Shown piece by piece: positions 51,749 through 61,084 of a stretch of 64,000 nucleotides of DNA. This stretch comes from Desulfitobacterium metallireducens DSM 15288 (GTDB lineage: Bacteria > Bacillota > Desulfitobacteriia > Desulfitobacteriales > Desulfitobacteriaceae). The translations under genes were made by a program, and so were the position numbers. The stretch spans positions 744,001-808,000 of the forward strand of contig NZ_CP007032.1 of the NCBI RefSeq assembly GCF_000231405.2. Reading direction: 5' to 3'. Position 1 is the stretch's first letter; every line of letters starts with the position of its first letter. Below the pieces are notes generated by a model. That model searched no databases. It worked only from the letters and a program-made list of their open reading frames with translations, and was not told the DNA's origin.

Positions 51749-52345
51749 ATGATTCATATTTTATTAAAAAGAGTACATTTAATATCCTTACTTACGGTAT
51801 TGCTTTGTTTCATAGGAGCTTCAACTGTCATAGCTGGAGATGGAAATGGAACAGGAACTGGAAGTGGGGGTGGAAACCAAAACCCTTTAACTTTGGAGTC
51901 TTCAGAGCCAGCCGACGGTCAAAAAGATGTAAATTTGCCTGCTGAAATTAAATTAACATTTAGTAAAAATGTTGTTAACATGACGGTAAAGGATAAGAAT
52001 GAAAAAGCCTTTACACTTAGCTCCTCTGAGGGGAGTAAGATACCTATTGAGGTTATCATGGCAGATGACCAGATAGAACCCGAGAAGAACCAAGAAGTAA
52101 TCTTAAAACCTTTGCAGGATTTAAAGCCCGGAACAGCTTACAAAGTGACGATAGCGCCTGAGCTGAAATCCAAGAGCGGAGTTTCTCTAGAAAAAGAAAC
52201 GATTATCAATTTCGTGACGATGGGTACAAATCCATCCCCTGGAGAGAAGACAAATCAGGGTAATTCTTCTCAAGGAATTCTTATTGGAATTGTTGTGATT
52301 CTAGGCCTAGCCATCGGTTTTACTTTATATAAAAGAAAACATTAA
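51749..52345 (+). CDS. Membrane-anchored bacterial Ig-like (Big_5) protein
   Basis: A 198-residue protein: signal peptide to about residue 33, Gly-rich spacer, then a Big_5-type Ig domain (SSEPADGQKDVNLPAEIKLTFSKNV to INFVTMG, residues ~50-155), a short linker and a C-terminal helix GILIGIVVILGLAIGFTLY followed by KRKH. It should be held in the membrane with the domain outside. It lies 14 bases before the FecCD permease, so it may be part of the importer's surface assembly, an inference from position. The ATG lies close to GAGGAGAGG. Confidence 0.75.
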   Translation: MIHILLKRVHLISLLTVLLCFIGASTVIAGDGNGTGTGSGGGNQNPLTLESSEPADGQKDVNLPAEIKLTFSKNVVNMTVKDKNEKAFTLSSSEGSKIPIEVIMADDQIEPEKNQEVILKPLQDLKPGTAYKVTIAPELKSKSGVSLEKETIINFVTMGTNPSPGEKTNQGNSSQGILIGIVVILGLAIGFTLYKRKH

Positions 52346-52359
52346 GAGGAGTTACGGGC

Positions 52360-53367
52360 ATGAAGAGAAAGATCATCACCACTGTATTACTCATCGTTTG
52401 TCCTTTAGGCTTTGTATTTCTTTCTCTTTTTATAGGCAGGTACCCCATATCGTTTGTCTCCGTGATTAACCTTTTATGGTCGAAGCTCATCTCTGCGCCA
52501 AGTCATTTACCGGATATTTATAATACCGTTGTTTGGGAGATTCGCATGCCAAGGGCTATCTTAGGAGCATTAGTCGGCGGGGCTTTAGCTATGAGCGGGA
52601 CAGCTTTTCAGGGACTGTTTCGCAATCCTCTCGTGAGTTCAGGAATTTTAGGGGTGAGTTCAGGCGCCGGATTTGGAGCGGCTTTGGCGATTTTACTCTT
52701 CAATACACGTGGTACGATTTACTTTTTTGCGCTTAGCTTTGCTTTGTTGGCTGTACTTCTAAGCTATTTAATCGGAAGAGCTTACAAAACAGCGCCGACC
52801 ATTATGTTGGTACTCGGTGGCACCATTGTTTCCTCAGCTTTTTCAGCTTTAATCTCATTCATAAAATATGTTGCCGATCCTTATGATAAGCTCCCAGCTA
52901 TTGTGTTTTGGTTGATGGGAAGCTTAGCCTCTGCCAATCTTCAGGACGTTTGGATTTCGGGAATTCCCATGTTGATTGGGATGGCTGGCTTATGGGCCCT
53001 CCGGTGGCGTATTAATGTCCTTTCAATGGGAGATCGGGAAGCCCGTTCACTTGGAATTAATATAACTCTGAATAAAGGATTGGTCGTTATATTTGCTACA
53101 CTTGCGACTGCGGGAGCCGTTTCAGTGAGTGGGACAATCGGTTGGGTGGGTCTAATTATCCCTCATATTGGACGGATGCTAGTGGGTAACGATAACTCGG
53201 TATTAATGCCCGCAAGTTTCTCGCTCGGGGCGAGTTTTTTAATTTTGATTGACTTAACGGGGAGAATGCTAACGGGTTCAGAAATCCCGCTGAGTATTTT
53301 AACCGCCTTAATAGGTGCTCCTTTCTTTGTTTACTTATTAAAAATGACCAAAGGAAAGGGGTGGTGA
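52360..53367 (+). CDS. FecCD/BtuC-type ABC transporter permease
   Basis: A 335-residue permease with about ten helices. VWEIRMPRAILGALVGGALAMSGTAFQGLFRNPLVSS near residue 60 and SGTIGWVGLIIPHIGRMLVG late are diagnostic of the FecCD family. Substrates in the family are siderophore-iron, heme, cobalamin, or molybdate/tungstate. ATG follows GAGGAGTTACGGGC. It overlaps or abuts the ATPase gene. Confidence 0.92.
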   Translation: MKRKIITTVLLIVCPLGFVFLSLFIGRYPISFVSVINLLWSKLISAPSHLPDIYNTVVWEIRMPRAILGALVGGALAMSGTAFQGLFRNPLVSSGILGVSSGAGFGAALAILLFNTRGTIYFFALSFALLAVLLSYLIGRAYKTAPTIMLVLGGTIVSSAFSALISFIKYVADPYDKLPAIVFWLMGSLASANLQDVWISGIPMLIGMAGLWALRWRINVLSMGDREARSLGINITLNKGLVVIFATLATAGAVSVSGTIGWVGLIIPHIGRMLVGNDNSVLMPASFSLGASFLILIDLTGRMLTGSEIPLSILTALIGAPFFVYLLKMTKGKGW

Positions 53368-53372
53368 GGGAA

Positions 53373-54179
53373 ATGTCCTTGATTGAGGTAAGAAATATCT
53401 CTTTTGGGTATGATCATCAGGCTCTTTTTCAAAACGTAGGCTTTCAGGTTGATTCAGGAGAGATTCTCTGTCTTATCGGGCCCAATGGTTGTGGGAAGAC
53501 GACACTACTCGATTGCCTTCTGGGAACGATAAAACCCCGAACCGGTCAGATTTTTTTTAGAGGAGAAGAGATCAATACATTTCGCCCTAGTGATATTGCT
53601 AAGCATATCGCCTATGTTCCTCAAGATCATGAGAAAAGCTTCCCCTATTCGGTACTGGACATTGTACTTATGGGAAGGACTCCTTATACCGGGATGTTCT
53701 CTTCTCCATCCTTAGAAGATAGGCGTATTGCTGAAGAGGCTCTCGATTTGTTAGGCCTAAAAAGATTTAAAGATAGGCCCTATACTCAATTAAGTGGCGG
53801 TGAGGGGCAACTTGTGATGCTTGCTCGAGCCCTAGCACAGAAGACTCCGGTTATTATCATGGATGAGCCAACAGCACACTTGGATTTTAAGCATGAACTG
53901 CTGATCATGGAAACCCTTGTTCGCTTAGTCCGGGAGACCGGATTGTCGATCATTATGGCGACCCACTTTCCTAACCATGCTTTCTATTTCGAAAACAATA
54001 ATATAGCCACCTCTGTGGCTTTGATGAATGAAAAAACGTTAACGGCTGTAGGCCCACCTCGAGATATTCTATCTGAAGAAAATATTAAAGCAGTTTATAA
54101 TATCAATGCCAAAATTGTTTCTTGTGCGATTGGGGATAACGATCTTAAACAAATCATTCCACTCAATACATTGAGCTAG
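53373..54179 (+). CDS. ABC transporter ATP-binding protein (FepC/BtuD-like)
   Basis: A 268-residue ATPase: Walker A GPNGCGKTTLLDCLLG, Q-loop YVPQDHEKSFPYSVLDIVLMGRTPY, signature LSGGEGQLVMLARALAQ, Walker B VIIMDEPTAHLD and H-loop ATHFPNHAF. The long D-I-V-L-M-G-R-T-P-Y segment is usual for FecCDE-type importers. The frame is open from two GTGs (53361, 53364) before the ATG at 53373; GGTGAGGG supports the ATG but not decisively. Confidence 0.92.
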   Translation: MSLIEVRNISFGYDHQALFQNVGFQVDSGEILCLIGPNGCGKTTLLDCLLGTIKPRTGQIFFRGEEINTFRPSDIAKHIAYVPQDHEKSFPYSVLDIVLMGRTPYTGMFSSPSLEDRRIAEEALDLLGLKRFKDRPYTQLSGGEGQLVMLARALAQKTPVIIMDEPTAHLDFKHELLIMETLVRLVRETGLSIIMATHFPNHAFYFENNNIATSVALMNEKTLTAVGPPRDILSEENIKAVYNINAKIVSCAIGDNDLKQIIPLNTLS

Positions 54180-54211
54180 ACGTGCTTACGTCTGGGAAAG
54201 GTAGTTTCGTT

Positions 54212-55318
54212 GTGGATAAAGAGAAAAAACGCGCGCTGGTTATCAGTCTTCTTATCCTGGCTGTCGTTAGTCTTTTTCTCGGATTATGGAGAATGAAGAC
54301 AATAGATGGAAAATCAGAACAAGCCAAGGTAACTCAGGAGACTATTACTGTTACTGATTCCATAGGTAGGCAGGTTGTCATACCCGCTAAGGTGGAGAGA
54401 ATTGCCTGTTTGTATGCCTTTTCAGGACATGTGCTAACGATGTTGGGAAAAAGTTCAGAAATCGTGGCTGTTGTTGATGGGTTAAAGCGAGATGTATTAC
54501 TCACTGATCTAGCTCCAGATATAAAGAACGCCCGAGTCCCTGTTTCCTCAGGTGCGATTAATATTGAAGAACTATTGAATACTCGGCCAGATATTGTTTT
54601 TATTAGTAGCGATACTGCTCAGAATGAAGGGGAAATCGAGAAACTGCGCAAAAGTAAAATCCCCTATCTTGTGGTCGATTATCGAAATATTTCTGAGCAA
54701 CAATTCGCAATTCGTATGATTGGTCAGGCTGTGGGGGCAGAGGATAGAGCGCTAAGCTACAATGAGTATTATCAATCCTGTGTCGAGCGTGTTCAAGAGA
54801 AGGTCAAAGATATCCCTCAGAAAGATCGAGTAAAAGTGTATCACTCAATTAATGAAGCGACGAGAACTGATGTCGTGGATACTTTACCCGCAGATTGGCT
54901 AAATATCGTTGGGGCGAACAATGTTTCAGTAGGTGAAAGCCTCAGAGTTGTCGAAGGCAATAAATATATTGCGAGTCTTGAACAAATTTTGTTATGGAAT
55001 CCTCAGGTTATTCTTGTTAATGAGGCAGGTGTCGATGACTATATCAGGGAAAATCCGCAATGGTCCAATATCAATGCGGTGAGCAACGGAAAGGTTTATC
55101 AAATGCCCAATGGTGTTTCACGGTGGGGCCATCCGGGGTCACTAGAAACGCCTTTAGCAATTTTATGGACGGCAAAGACACTCTATCCAGAGAGATTCTC
55201 TGACTTGAACCTGGAAAAAGAAGTGCGTGAATTTTATAAGGAATTCTTTAATTATCCACTGACAGATGAAACCGTTACCCAAGTATTGAATGGAAAAGGG
55301 ATGAGGATACCTAAGTAA
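54212..55318 (+). CDS. FecB/BtuF-type substrate-binding protein, membrane-anchored
   Basis: A 368-residue periplasmic-binding-type protein. Residues ~6-27 form an N-terminal membrane helix without a lipobox, then ITVTDSIGRQVVIPAKVERIACLYAFSGHVL, NIEELLNTRPDIVFISS and the second lobe with GVSRWGHPGSLETPLAILW. The last motif, with Trp-Gly-His-Pro, resembles the F420/metal-complex and molybdate/tungstate-like binders of anaerobes rather than classic siderophore binders, a weak indication. GTG at 54212 follows GGGAAAGG by ten bases; the frame is open from 54182. Confidence 0.88.
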   Translation: MDKEKKRALVISLLILAVVSLFLGLWRMKTIDGKSEQAKVTQETITVTDSIGRQVVIPAKVERIACLYAFSGHVLTMLGKSSEIVAVVDGLKRDVLLTDLAPDIKNARVPVSSGAINIEELLNTRPDIVFISSDTAQNEGEIEKLRKSKIPYLVVDYRNISEQQFAIRMIGQAVGAEDRALSYNEYYQSCVERVQEKVKDIPQKDRVKVYHSINEATRTDVVDTLPADWLNIVGANNVSVGESLRVVEGNKYIASLEQILLWNPQVILVNEAGVDDYIRENPQWSNINAVSNGKVYQMPNGVSRWGHPGSLETPLAILWTAKTLYPERFSDLNLEKEVREFYKEFFNYPLTDETVTQVLNGKGMRIPK

Positions 55319-55378
55319 AATATTAATTAAGTTTAGGGGATAATTGTTAAAATTCGAATAGAAAAAGGGGTCGGTAAG

Positions 55379-56125
55379 ATGAAAATCCTGGTATGCATTG
55401 ACGATACAGACAATCTTGAGAGTCGGGGAACAGGTGAGTTAGCCACAATATTGGGACAGGAAATTGAAGAACAAGGTTGGGGCAAGACCTTTGGAGTGAC
55501 ACGCCACCAGTTATTCGTTCATGAAGATATTCCTTACACCTCCCATAATAGTTCAATGTGTTTCGTGGCTGAAATGAAGGAGGAATATCTGAATCGCTTC
55601 ATCGATTTTGCGACTGATTTTTTAGTTCGTGAAAGTGCTGAAGGGTCTGATCCTGGGCTTTGTGTCCTTATTCCTGAGCGACTCACTCAAGGAGACGAGC
55701 TCATTGCCTTTGGACAAAAAGCGAAGAGAGCTATTTTAACGAAACAGGATGCTTATGAACTTGCTCAACATTTAGGGATACATCTTTCGGAACATGGTGG
55801 TACAGGGCAGGGAGTCATTGGTGCACTTGCTGGAGCAGCCCTTCGCCTTAGTGGCAATGATGGGCGTTTTAAAGGGAAACTTAAAATTAAAAGTGACACC
55901 GATGTTATTGCTGTTAGGGATATTCTAGAGCAGACAATTGTCGATATGGTGAAAAGCTTAGAGGGAACGATTTTAGAAGCGGATGATTTAGTCAAGTTAG
56001 GAGACACCCTTAAAGCAATATTGCTTGAAGGAAAATGTGTCCTGCCAGTTACGCTTATAGAGGCGCCAGCAAGGGAAGGGGTGAGGTGGCAAACCTGCAC
56101 AAAACAGCAGGTTAAAAAATTCTAA
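55379..56125 (+). CDS. TiaS-like protein (tRNA-Ile2 agmatinylcytidine synthetase N-domain homologue)
   Basis: A 248-residue protein opening with KILVCIDDTDNLESRGTGELA, the IDDTD motif that in archaeal TiaS catalyses phosphorylation. GVTRHQLFVHEDIPYTSHNSSMC and SEHGGTGQGVIGALAGAALR also fit the family. TiaS itself is archaeal and larger, with OB and zinc domains missing here, so this bacterial stand-alone copy probably has another substrate. It lies 60 bases after the importer genes and 14 before a small Cys protein; the three-part neighbourhood suggests a common pathway I cannot name. ATG follows AGGGGTCGGTAAG loosely. Confidence 0.75.
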   Translation: MKILVCIDDTDNLESRGTGELATILGQEIEEQGWGKTFGVTRHQLFVHEDIPYTSHNSSMCFVAEMKEEYLNRFIDFATDFLVRESAEGSDPGLCVLIPERLTQGDELIAFGQKAKRAILTKQDAYELAQHLGIHLSEHGGTGQGVIGALAGAALRLSGNDGRFKGKLKIKSDTDVIAVRDILEQTIVDMVKSLEGTILEADDLVKLGDTLKAILLEGKCVLPVTLIEAPAREGVRWQTCTKQQVKKF

Positions 56126-56139
56126 GGAGGAGATAAGAA

Positions 56140-56343
56140 GTGTGGACGTTGAACTCAAAGGGAGAAAAAGAGTTCGTAGGTGGTAAAGAGGATTGGGAAG
56201 GAGCAGCAAAGGCTGCAGCAAACTGTCTTGTATTTAAAGAAGACGTAGAAGAGGAGCTAGTAGCGGATGAACTGCGGTCTTGTTATAATTGTCGTAACAG
56301 GCGTTGGACCAGCATGTCCTTTGTATGTTATGGTTCAAAATAA
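56140..56343 (+). CDS. Small Cys-rich-tail protein of unknown function (67 aa)
   Basis: A 67-residue soluble protein with a charged first half (KEDWEGAAKAAANCLVF, EDVEEELVADEL) and a C-terminal SCYNCRNRRWTSMSFVCY carrying C-x2-C and a third Cys, which could bind metal. The start is GTG at 56140 behind AAGGAGGAGATAAGAA. It follows the TiaS-like gene by 14 bases and ends in a perfect terminator, so it closes the importer operon. I do not recognise a family. Confidence 0.65.
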   Translation: MWTLNSKGEKEFVGGKEDWEGAAKAAANCLVFKEDVEEELVADELRSCYNCRNRRWTSMSFVCYGSK

Positions 56344-56384
56344 GCGAGGAGGCTATCCCGATTTTTACGGGATAGCCTCCTCGC
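56344..56384. terminator. Perfect 17-bp bidirectional terminator
   Basis: GCGAGGAGGCTATCCCG and its exact complement enclose ATTTTTA. It lies between convergent transcripts of the Cys-protein operon and glnN. Confidence 0.85.
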
Positions 56385-56403
56385 ATTTGGCTAAAAGTTT
56401 ATC

Positions 56404-58494
56404 TTAAAGTTTAAAGAGCATTTCTGAATACGTTGGGAAAGGCCAAAGATTAGCATCAACAATTTCTTCAAGTTGATCAGCGACCTGACGAAGTTCTCCC
56501 ATCATAGTGAAGACGCTATCACGATAGTAGACCGCTTGTTCATATGCATCTGTTAAATCTTTAGCTTGAGTAGTAACGCTTTGTAAGTCGTTAATTTTTT
56601 GCTTAAGACCAGCCAGTAGGGAAGATGAATCTTTGAGAAGCTCAGTCTGAGCAGAAACTTCCGCTTCGGCGTAAGCCGTTTTTACCGTATTGATGGATTT
56701 TGCTAAAGTGGTTACATATTTAATCGCAGCTGGAAGAATTTGCTTTTGTGCCATATCAATCATGGTCAGTGCTTCAATATTGATCGATTTCGAATATTGC
56801 TCAAGATAGATTTCATAACGAGAATGTAATTCGGTACGATCTAATACCCCATGTTTCTCATAGATTGCAATATTTTTCTCAAGGAGTAGAGCTGGAACAG
56901 CGTCAACTGTAGAACGGAAATGAGGTAACCCACGGCGTTCAGCTTCTTCTACCCATTCCTCCGAATAACCGTTGCCATCGAAAAGAACTCGTGAGTGGTT
57001 AGTGGCAATTTCTTTTAGAAGTTTCCGCAATTCACCATGAAAATCTTCAGCTTTCTCTAAACGATCGGCGATCAAGGATAGCGTTTCAGCAACAATTAAA
57101 TTTAAGACCACGTTTGGACCGGATATCGAGAGCGAAGAGGGAACCATCCGGAATTCAAATTTATTACCTGTGAAGGCAAAGGGGGAGGTACGGTTACGGT
57201 CTGTAGAATCTTTGGGGAGAGAGGGCAGGGTGTTGACTCCAATTTCAAGCTGTCCGCCTTGAATCGAGCTCTTAGGTCCCCCATTTTGTAATTGCTTCAG
57301 AATATCGGAGAGTTGGTCACCTAGAAACATGGAGATAATGGCTGGAGGAGCTTCATTAGCGCCGAGACGGTGGTCATTTCCTGTGTTTGAGGCAGAAAGT
57401 CGAAGCAAATCAGCATGTTCGTCGACTGCTTTAATAATGGCACAGAGGAAGGTCAGGAACTGGGCGTTTTGATGGGGGGTGCGGCCAGGTTCTAAAAGAT
57501 TAATGCCATCATCAGTGCTCATCGACCAGTTATTGTGTTTGCCTGAGCCATTGACCCCGGCAAACGGTTTTTCATGGAGTAAACAAACTAAATCATGACG
57601 AGTTGCAACTTTTTGCAGAGTTTCCATAACTTGCTGATTATGATCTGTAGCGATATTCGTGGATTCAAAAATCGGAGCAATTTCATATTGGCCTGGTGCG
57701 ACTTCTTTGTGTTGTGTTTTGGCGGGAATCCCGAGTTTCCATAACTCAACATTGACGTCTTGCATGTAAGCGGTAACCCGTTCATTGATACTCCCAAAAT
57801 AATGATCTTCCATCTCTTGGCCTTTAGGAGGCATGGCGCCGAATAGCGTACGTCCCGTGAGCAATAAGTCCGTTCTTTGCATATAGAACTTTTTATCAAT
57901 CAAAAAGTATTCTTGCTCTGCTCCAACAGTTGCAATGACACGCTTACTCTCTGTGTTACCAAAAAGCTGTAGGATTCGAAGCGCCTGTTTGTTGAGGGTC
58001 TCCATAGAACGTAATAAAGGCGTTTTTCGGTCGAGGGCTTCGCCAGTGTAGGAACAAAAGGCGGTCGGAATACAAAGGGTGACGACGCCAGCATCTTCAT
58101 GCAAGAAGGCAGGAGAAGTACAATCCCAAGCAGTGTAACCTCGTGCTTCGAAGGTTGAACGAATTCCGCCATTAGGGAAAGAAGATGCATCAGGCTCACC
58201 TTTAATGAGTTCTTTTCCGGAAAACTCCATAATAACATTGCCGTCAGCTGTAGGAGAAATAAAGGCATCATGCTTTTCTGCGGTGACCCCAGTCATCGGT
58301 TGAAACCAGTGCGTAAAGTGGGTTGCACCTTTCTCAAGGGCCCAATCTTTCATGGCATTGGCGACGACATCAGCAACTGCCGGCTCCAAAGGAGTTCCTT
58401 CATCAATTGTTTTCCTTAATGCTCTGTACGTATTTTTAGGCAGGCGTTCTTTCATTACTGAGTTGTTAAAAACATTAGCTCCGAAGATATCCAT
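56404..58494 (-). CDS. glnN: Type III glutamine synthetase
   Basis: A 696-residue [28 protein letters not shown] at the start, [43 protein letters not shown] and [14 protein letters not shown] with metal- and ATP-binding residues. It condenses glutamate and ammonia. The length (about 700 residues) is normal for the class. ATG follows AAAGGAAGGGATAAGAA. The leader carries a terminator-like hairpin (58557-58604), suggesting attenuation. Confidence 0.95.
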   Translation of the reverse strand: MDIFGANVFNNSVMKERLPKNTYRALRKTIDEGTPLEPAVADVVANAMKDWALEKGATHFTHWFQPMTGVTAEKHDAFISPTADGNVIMEFSGKELIKGEPDASSFPNGGIRSTFEARGYTAWDCTSPAFLHEDAGVVTLCIPTAFCSYTGEALDRKTPLLRSMETLNKQALRILQLFGNTESKRVIATVGAEQEYFLIDKKFYMQRTDLLLTGRTLFGAMPPKGQEMEDHYFGSINERVTAYMQDVNVELWKLGIPAKTQHKEVAPGQYEIAPIFESTNIATDHNQQVMETLQKVATRHDLVCLLHEKPFAGVNGSGKHNNWSMSTDDGINLLEPGRTPHQNAQFLTFLCAIIKAVDEHADLLRLSASNTGNDHRLGANEAPPAIISMFLGDQLSDILKQLQNGGPKSSIQGGQLEIGVNTLPSLPKDSTDRNRTSPFAFTGNKFEFRMVPSSLSISGPNVVLNLIVAETLSLIADRLEKAEDFHGELRKLLKEIATNHSRVLFDGNGYSEEWVEEAERRGLPHFRSTVDAVPALLLEKNIAIYEKHGVLDRTELHSRYEIYLEQYSKSINIEALTMIDMAQKQILPAAIKYVTTLAKSINTVKTAYAEAEVSAQTELLKDSSSLLAGLKQKINDLQSVTTQAKDLTDAYEQAVYYRDSVFTMMGELRQVADQLEEIVDANLWPFPTYSEMLFKL

Positions 58495-58543
58495 TTCTTA
58501 TCCCTTCCTTTATGCATATTTTAATTATTTACTATAAAGTTAT

Positions 58544-58657
58544 AAAAACAGAAAAAGACACCCTTATAGACTTCTCAACTTTCGAAAAGTCTTCTAAGAG
58601 CGCCTTTGCTCTAACCATTGTTAATATTAAATTAGCATATTTTCTAGTGAATTTCAA
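58544..58657 (-). promoter_or_regulatory. glnN promoter and leader terminator
   Basis: Reading leftward: TTGAAA (58657-58652), a 17-base spacer, TAATTT (58634-58629), then a hairpin (58604-58557) whose arms GGCGCTCTTA and TAAGGGTGTC pair with several G-U, with an inner AAGACTT/AAGTCT, and TTTTTCTGTTTTT. ATG lies 50 bases further. If the promoter is right the hairpin is a conditional terminator of glnN; otherwise it simply ends nhaA. Confidence 0.5.
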
Positions 58658-58693
58658 GGCAAATGAAAATGTATACAGAATTACGCTCAAAAC

Positions 58694-59893
58694 TTAATTC
58701 TGTTTATGTTGGGTATTTGAGACTTCAGTTGCTTTTCTTTGAATTCTAAGCAACTTACTGGCAATAAAAGATAAAAATACAGATCCAGCACTAAAGAGTG
58801 CACCCATTTTAGCAGCTCCTTGAAGACTTGGATCAGTAAAGGCTACACCAGCTACAAATAAGGCAACGGTAAGTCCCATTGATGCGACCAGCCCAGCAAC
58901 AAAAAGGTCTTTATGATTCATTCCTTTAGGTAGCGGAAAACCGATTAAAGCGGAAAGTGAACCCATTGTGAAGACCCCTAATGTTTTGCCAATGACTAAG
59001 GCAAAAAATACTAACCAAGTCACTGTACTGATTCCCGAGAACTGAACACCTGCATTCGTCAAACCAAATAATAAGAGCCCAAAATCGACGAAGATTTTCC
59101 AATCGTGTTCAAATTCCTTTAAAGTTGAAGGGTCTGGATCTTCGGGATCGTCTTCAAACAGACCGGCCTGCTCTTTTGTAGGATGCGGCAAAAATGGAAC
59201 AATAAAGACTAAGGCAAGCGATGAATGGATACCGGTTAAATAAAGACCGATCCAACTCAATGTTCCTCCGAAGATAATATATGGCCAGTAGTTTTTAACA
59301 TTCTTTTTTCTCAAAAAGTAAGCAATTAACATTCCAGTAAGCGTAAACAATAGCCACACAGGAGCTATTGGATTTAACGGATCAGGATAAAAGAGGGTAA
59401 TGATTAAAAGACCAATTCCATCATCTGCGATCGCTAATAATAATAAAAAGGAAACAGCCGGATGATATGCTCCGAAGACAAGTCTGGCAACTAGCCAGGC
59501 TAAAGCGATGTCAGTCGCAGTAGGAATTCCCCACCCTTTGAGAAAATCGGGGCTACCCATAAAGTGATTAAGAACTAGATAAATAACGACTGGACCAATA
59601 ACTCCACCAAAGGTTGCCATAATAGGGCTGATAGCCCGTTTAAGGGGATTTAAGTCCCCACCGGGTAATAGACTTTGGGTGATTTCCACTGTCGCCATAG
59701 CGAAAAAGAAGACCATAAAAATATCATTGACAAAAAAGTGAAGTGAGAAATTACCGAATAATTTATTGTGAACAAAGTGATTGTAGCTTTCAGGTGTTAA
59801 ATTGGCCCAGATTAAAGCCATTATTACGCCTGCAATAAGGGGAATCGAAAATTCTTGTAAGAAATTAATCCTTTTCCTTGTTTGATCTGTCAC
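58694..59893 (-). CDS. nhaA: NhaA-family Na+/H+ antiporter
   Basis: A 399-residue protein with about eleven helices. VNDIFMVFFFAMATVEI, the ion-site GWGIPTATDIALAW with the paired aspartates region, LLALAIADDGIGLLII-like LLLAIADDGIGLL and GMGL-type ending motifs fit NhaA. It exchanges Na+ for H+ across the membrane. A GTG at 59893 (MTDQTRKRIN) follows AAGGAGGGAATTAACT; the frame is open 24 codons further up inside the leader terminator, so the GTG is the start. A c-di-GMP-I riboswitch and terminator precede it. Confidence 0.92.
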   Translation of the reverse strand: MTDQTRKRINFLQEFSIPLIAGVIMALIWANLTPESYNHFVHNKLFGNFSLHFFVNDIFMVFFFAMATVEITQSLLPGGDLNPLKRAISPIMATFGGVIGPVVIYLVLNHFMGSPDFLKGWGIPTATDIALAWLVARLVFGAYHPAVSFLLLLAIADDGIGLLIITLFYPDPLNPIAPVWLLFTLTGMLIAYFLRKKNVKNYWPYIIFGGTLSWIGLYLTGIHSSLALVFIVPFLPHPTKEQAGLFEDDPEDPDPSTLKEFEHDWKIFVDFGLLLFGLTNAGVQFSGISTVTWLVFFALVIGKTLGVFTMGSLSALIGFPLPKGMNHKDLFVAGLVASMGLTVALFVAGVAFTDPSLQGAAKMGALFSAGSVFLSFIASKLLRIQRKATEVSNTQHKQN

Positions 59894-59908
59894 AGTTAAT
59901 TCCCTCCT

Positions 59909-59951
59909 TAAAAAATAAAAGGAGAGCAGTCCTAAAAAGGAACCGCTCTCC
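59909..59951 (-). terminator. Riboswitch terminator upstream of nhaA
   Basis: Reading leftward GGAGAGCGGTTCC and GGACTGCTCTCC pair, followed by TTTTATTTTTT. It lies between the aptamer and the nhaA ribosome site. Confidence 0.88.
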
Positions 59952-59967
59952 CCTGAGAAGTTCAAAA

Positions 59968-60066
59968 AACTTGTAGCTTGGCGATCTTAGCTGATGTTTG
60001 CTCATGTAATCAACCGTAGACCCATAGCTTTAGCGTCCTTCGCTTTCACGAAGTTTACCCCAACAC
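59968..60066 (-). promoter_or_regulatory. Cyclic di-GMP-I (GEMM-I) riboswitch
   Basis: Reading leftward from 60066: GGGTAAACTTCG, a GAAA-type tetraloop hairpin (CTTCGTGAAAGCGAAG), then GGACGCTAAAGCTATGGGTC and a closing AGCTAAGATCGCCAAGC. Order and bases match the GEMM-I consensus (AAAC…GAAA…GACGCAAAGCC…GGG). It is followed by an intrinsic terminator and nhaA. GEMM-I variants can prefer cGAMP, so the exact ligand is open. Confidence 0.82.
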
Positions 60067-60198
60067 AATAAAAGATTATACAATTATTAGTATTCTACAA
60101 TAATCAGATTGCAGATGCAATTCTTTTTGGATAGTATTTGATTTTTCTACAGAAAATAAGCATGATTGTATTTTAACTTCGAGAAGGAGGGTTTCGCG

Positions 60199-61038
60199 TT
60201 GTTCAAACATATCAAAGATATGGAATATACCGTTCATGTGGATCAGCCTGATCCGAGATTCGCGAATCTATTGCTCGAGCAATTTGGTGGGCCCCATGGT
60301 GAGCTTAAAGCCGCAATGCAATACATGACGCAAAGTGTAGCGTGTAATGATTCCAAAATACGGGATATGCTTCAAGATATTGCTGCGGAAGAAATGAGCC
60401 ACTTAGAAATGGTCGGCGAGTGCATTTCGCTGCTTCTTGGACCAACAGACAATATTTCTCGCGATTTTCCGGCACTCCATATGGCACTCTTGGCAGGGGG
60501 ACCTCCCTTGATGAATTCGATGGGAATTCCTTGGACAGGGGCATATATTGAATCCACTGGGGACCTGTATACCGATCTCTCTTCTAATTCAACAGCGGAG
60601 CTTAGGGCTAAATTGATTTATGAACGGTTGCTCCAACAAACAGATGACGCTGGAGTTAAAGACATGGTTCGTTTCCTACTTAGTCGGGAAGAGTCTCATA
60701 ACTTTTCCTTCATGCAAGCTATTAATACTTTGGCAGGGACAGGCGTGAATAAGAATTTCCGTGATTCAGAGTTCTCGAAAAAGTATATGAACCTGTCTAC
60801 GGGAATGGGAGATGCTCGGGGACCTTGGAATCAAGGGAATGGGATTCAATATGAAGAAAATCCTAACGAGAAATATGGTGGACCCGCTCAATACGGTAAG
60901 GATCGCGGACCTGATAGCCCGGGTGAGATAGGGCCAGGATATACGGATCGTACTCGCAACAATCCACAATTTGCTCAACCGCAGTCCCCTAATCCTTCAC
61001 CAGTGACAAAGCCTCAATCTCCTTCTCCACTGCATTAA
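60199..61038 (+). CDS. Manganese catalase
   Basis: A 279-residue Mn catalase: the four-helix bundle shows QFGGPHGELKAAMQYMTQS, DIAAEEMSHLEMVGE and FLLSREESHNFSFMQAI, which hold the Glu/His dimanganese ligands. The C-terminal ~60 residues are Gly/Pro/Gln-rich (GPAQYGKDRGPDSPGE, SPNPSPVTKPQSPSP). It breaks down H2O2; in spore formers close relatives are coat-associated (CotJC), which may apply. The start is TTG at 60199 behind GAAGGAGGGTTTCGCG; the longer frame from 60166 has no site. Confidence 0.92.
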   Translation: MFKHIKDMEYTVHVDQPDPRFANLLLEQFGGPHGELKAAMQYMTQSVACNDSKIRDMLQDIAAEEMSHLEMVGECISLLLGPTDNISRDFPALHMALLAGGPPLMNSMGIPWTGAYIESTGDLYTDLSSNSTAELRAKLIYERLLQQTDDAGVKDMVRFLLSREESHNFSFMQAINTLAGTGVNKNFRDSEFSKKYMNLSTGMGDARGPWNQGNGIQYEENPNEKYGGPAQYGKDRGPDSPGEIGPGYTDRTRNNPQFAQPQSPNPSPVTKPQSPSPLH

Positions 61039-61041
61039 ATC

Positions 61042-61078
61042 AAATTACCTCCGCATCATGATACGGAGGTAATTTTTT
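61042..61078. terminator. Bidirectional terminator after Mn catalase
   Basis: AAATTACCTCCG / CGGAGGTAATTT stem with a 10-base loop, followed by TTT; it separates convergent genes. Confidence 0.85.
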
Positions 61079-61084
61079 ATCTTT

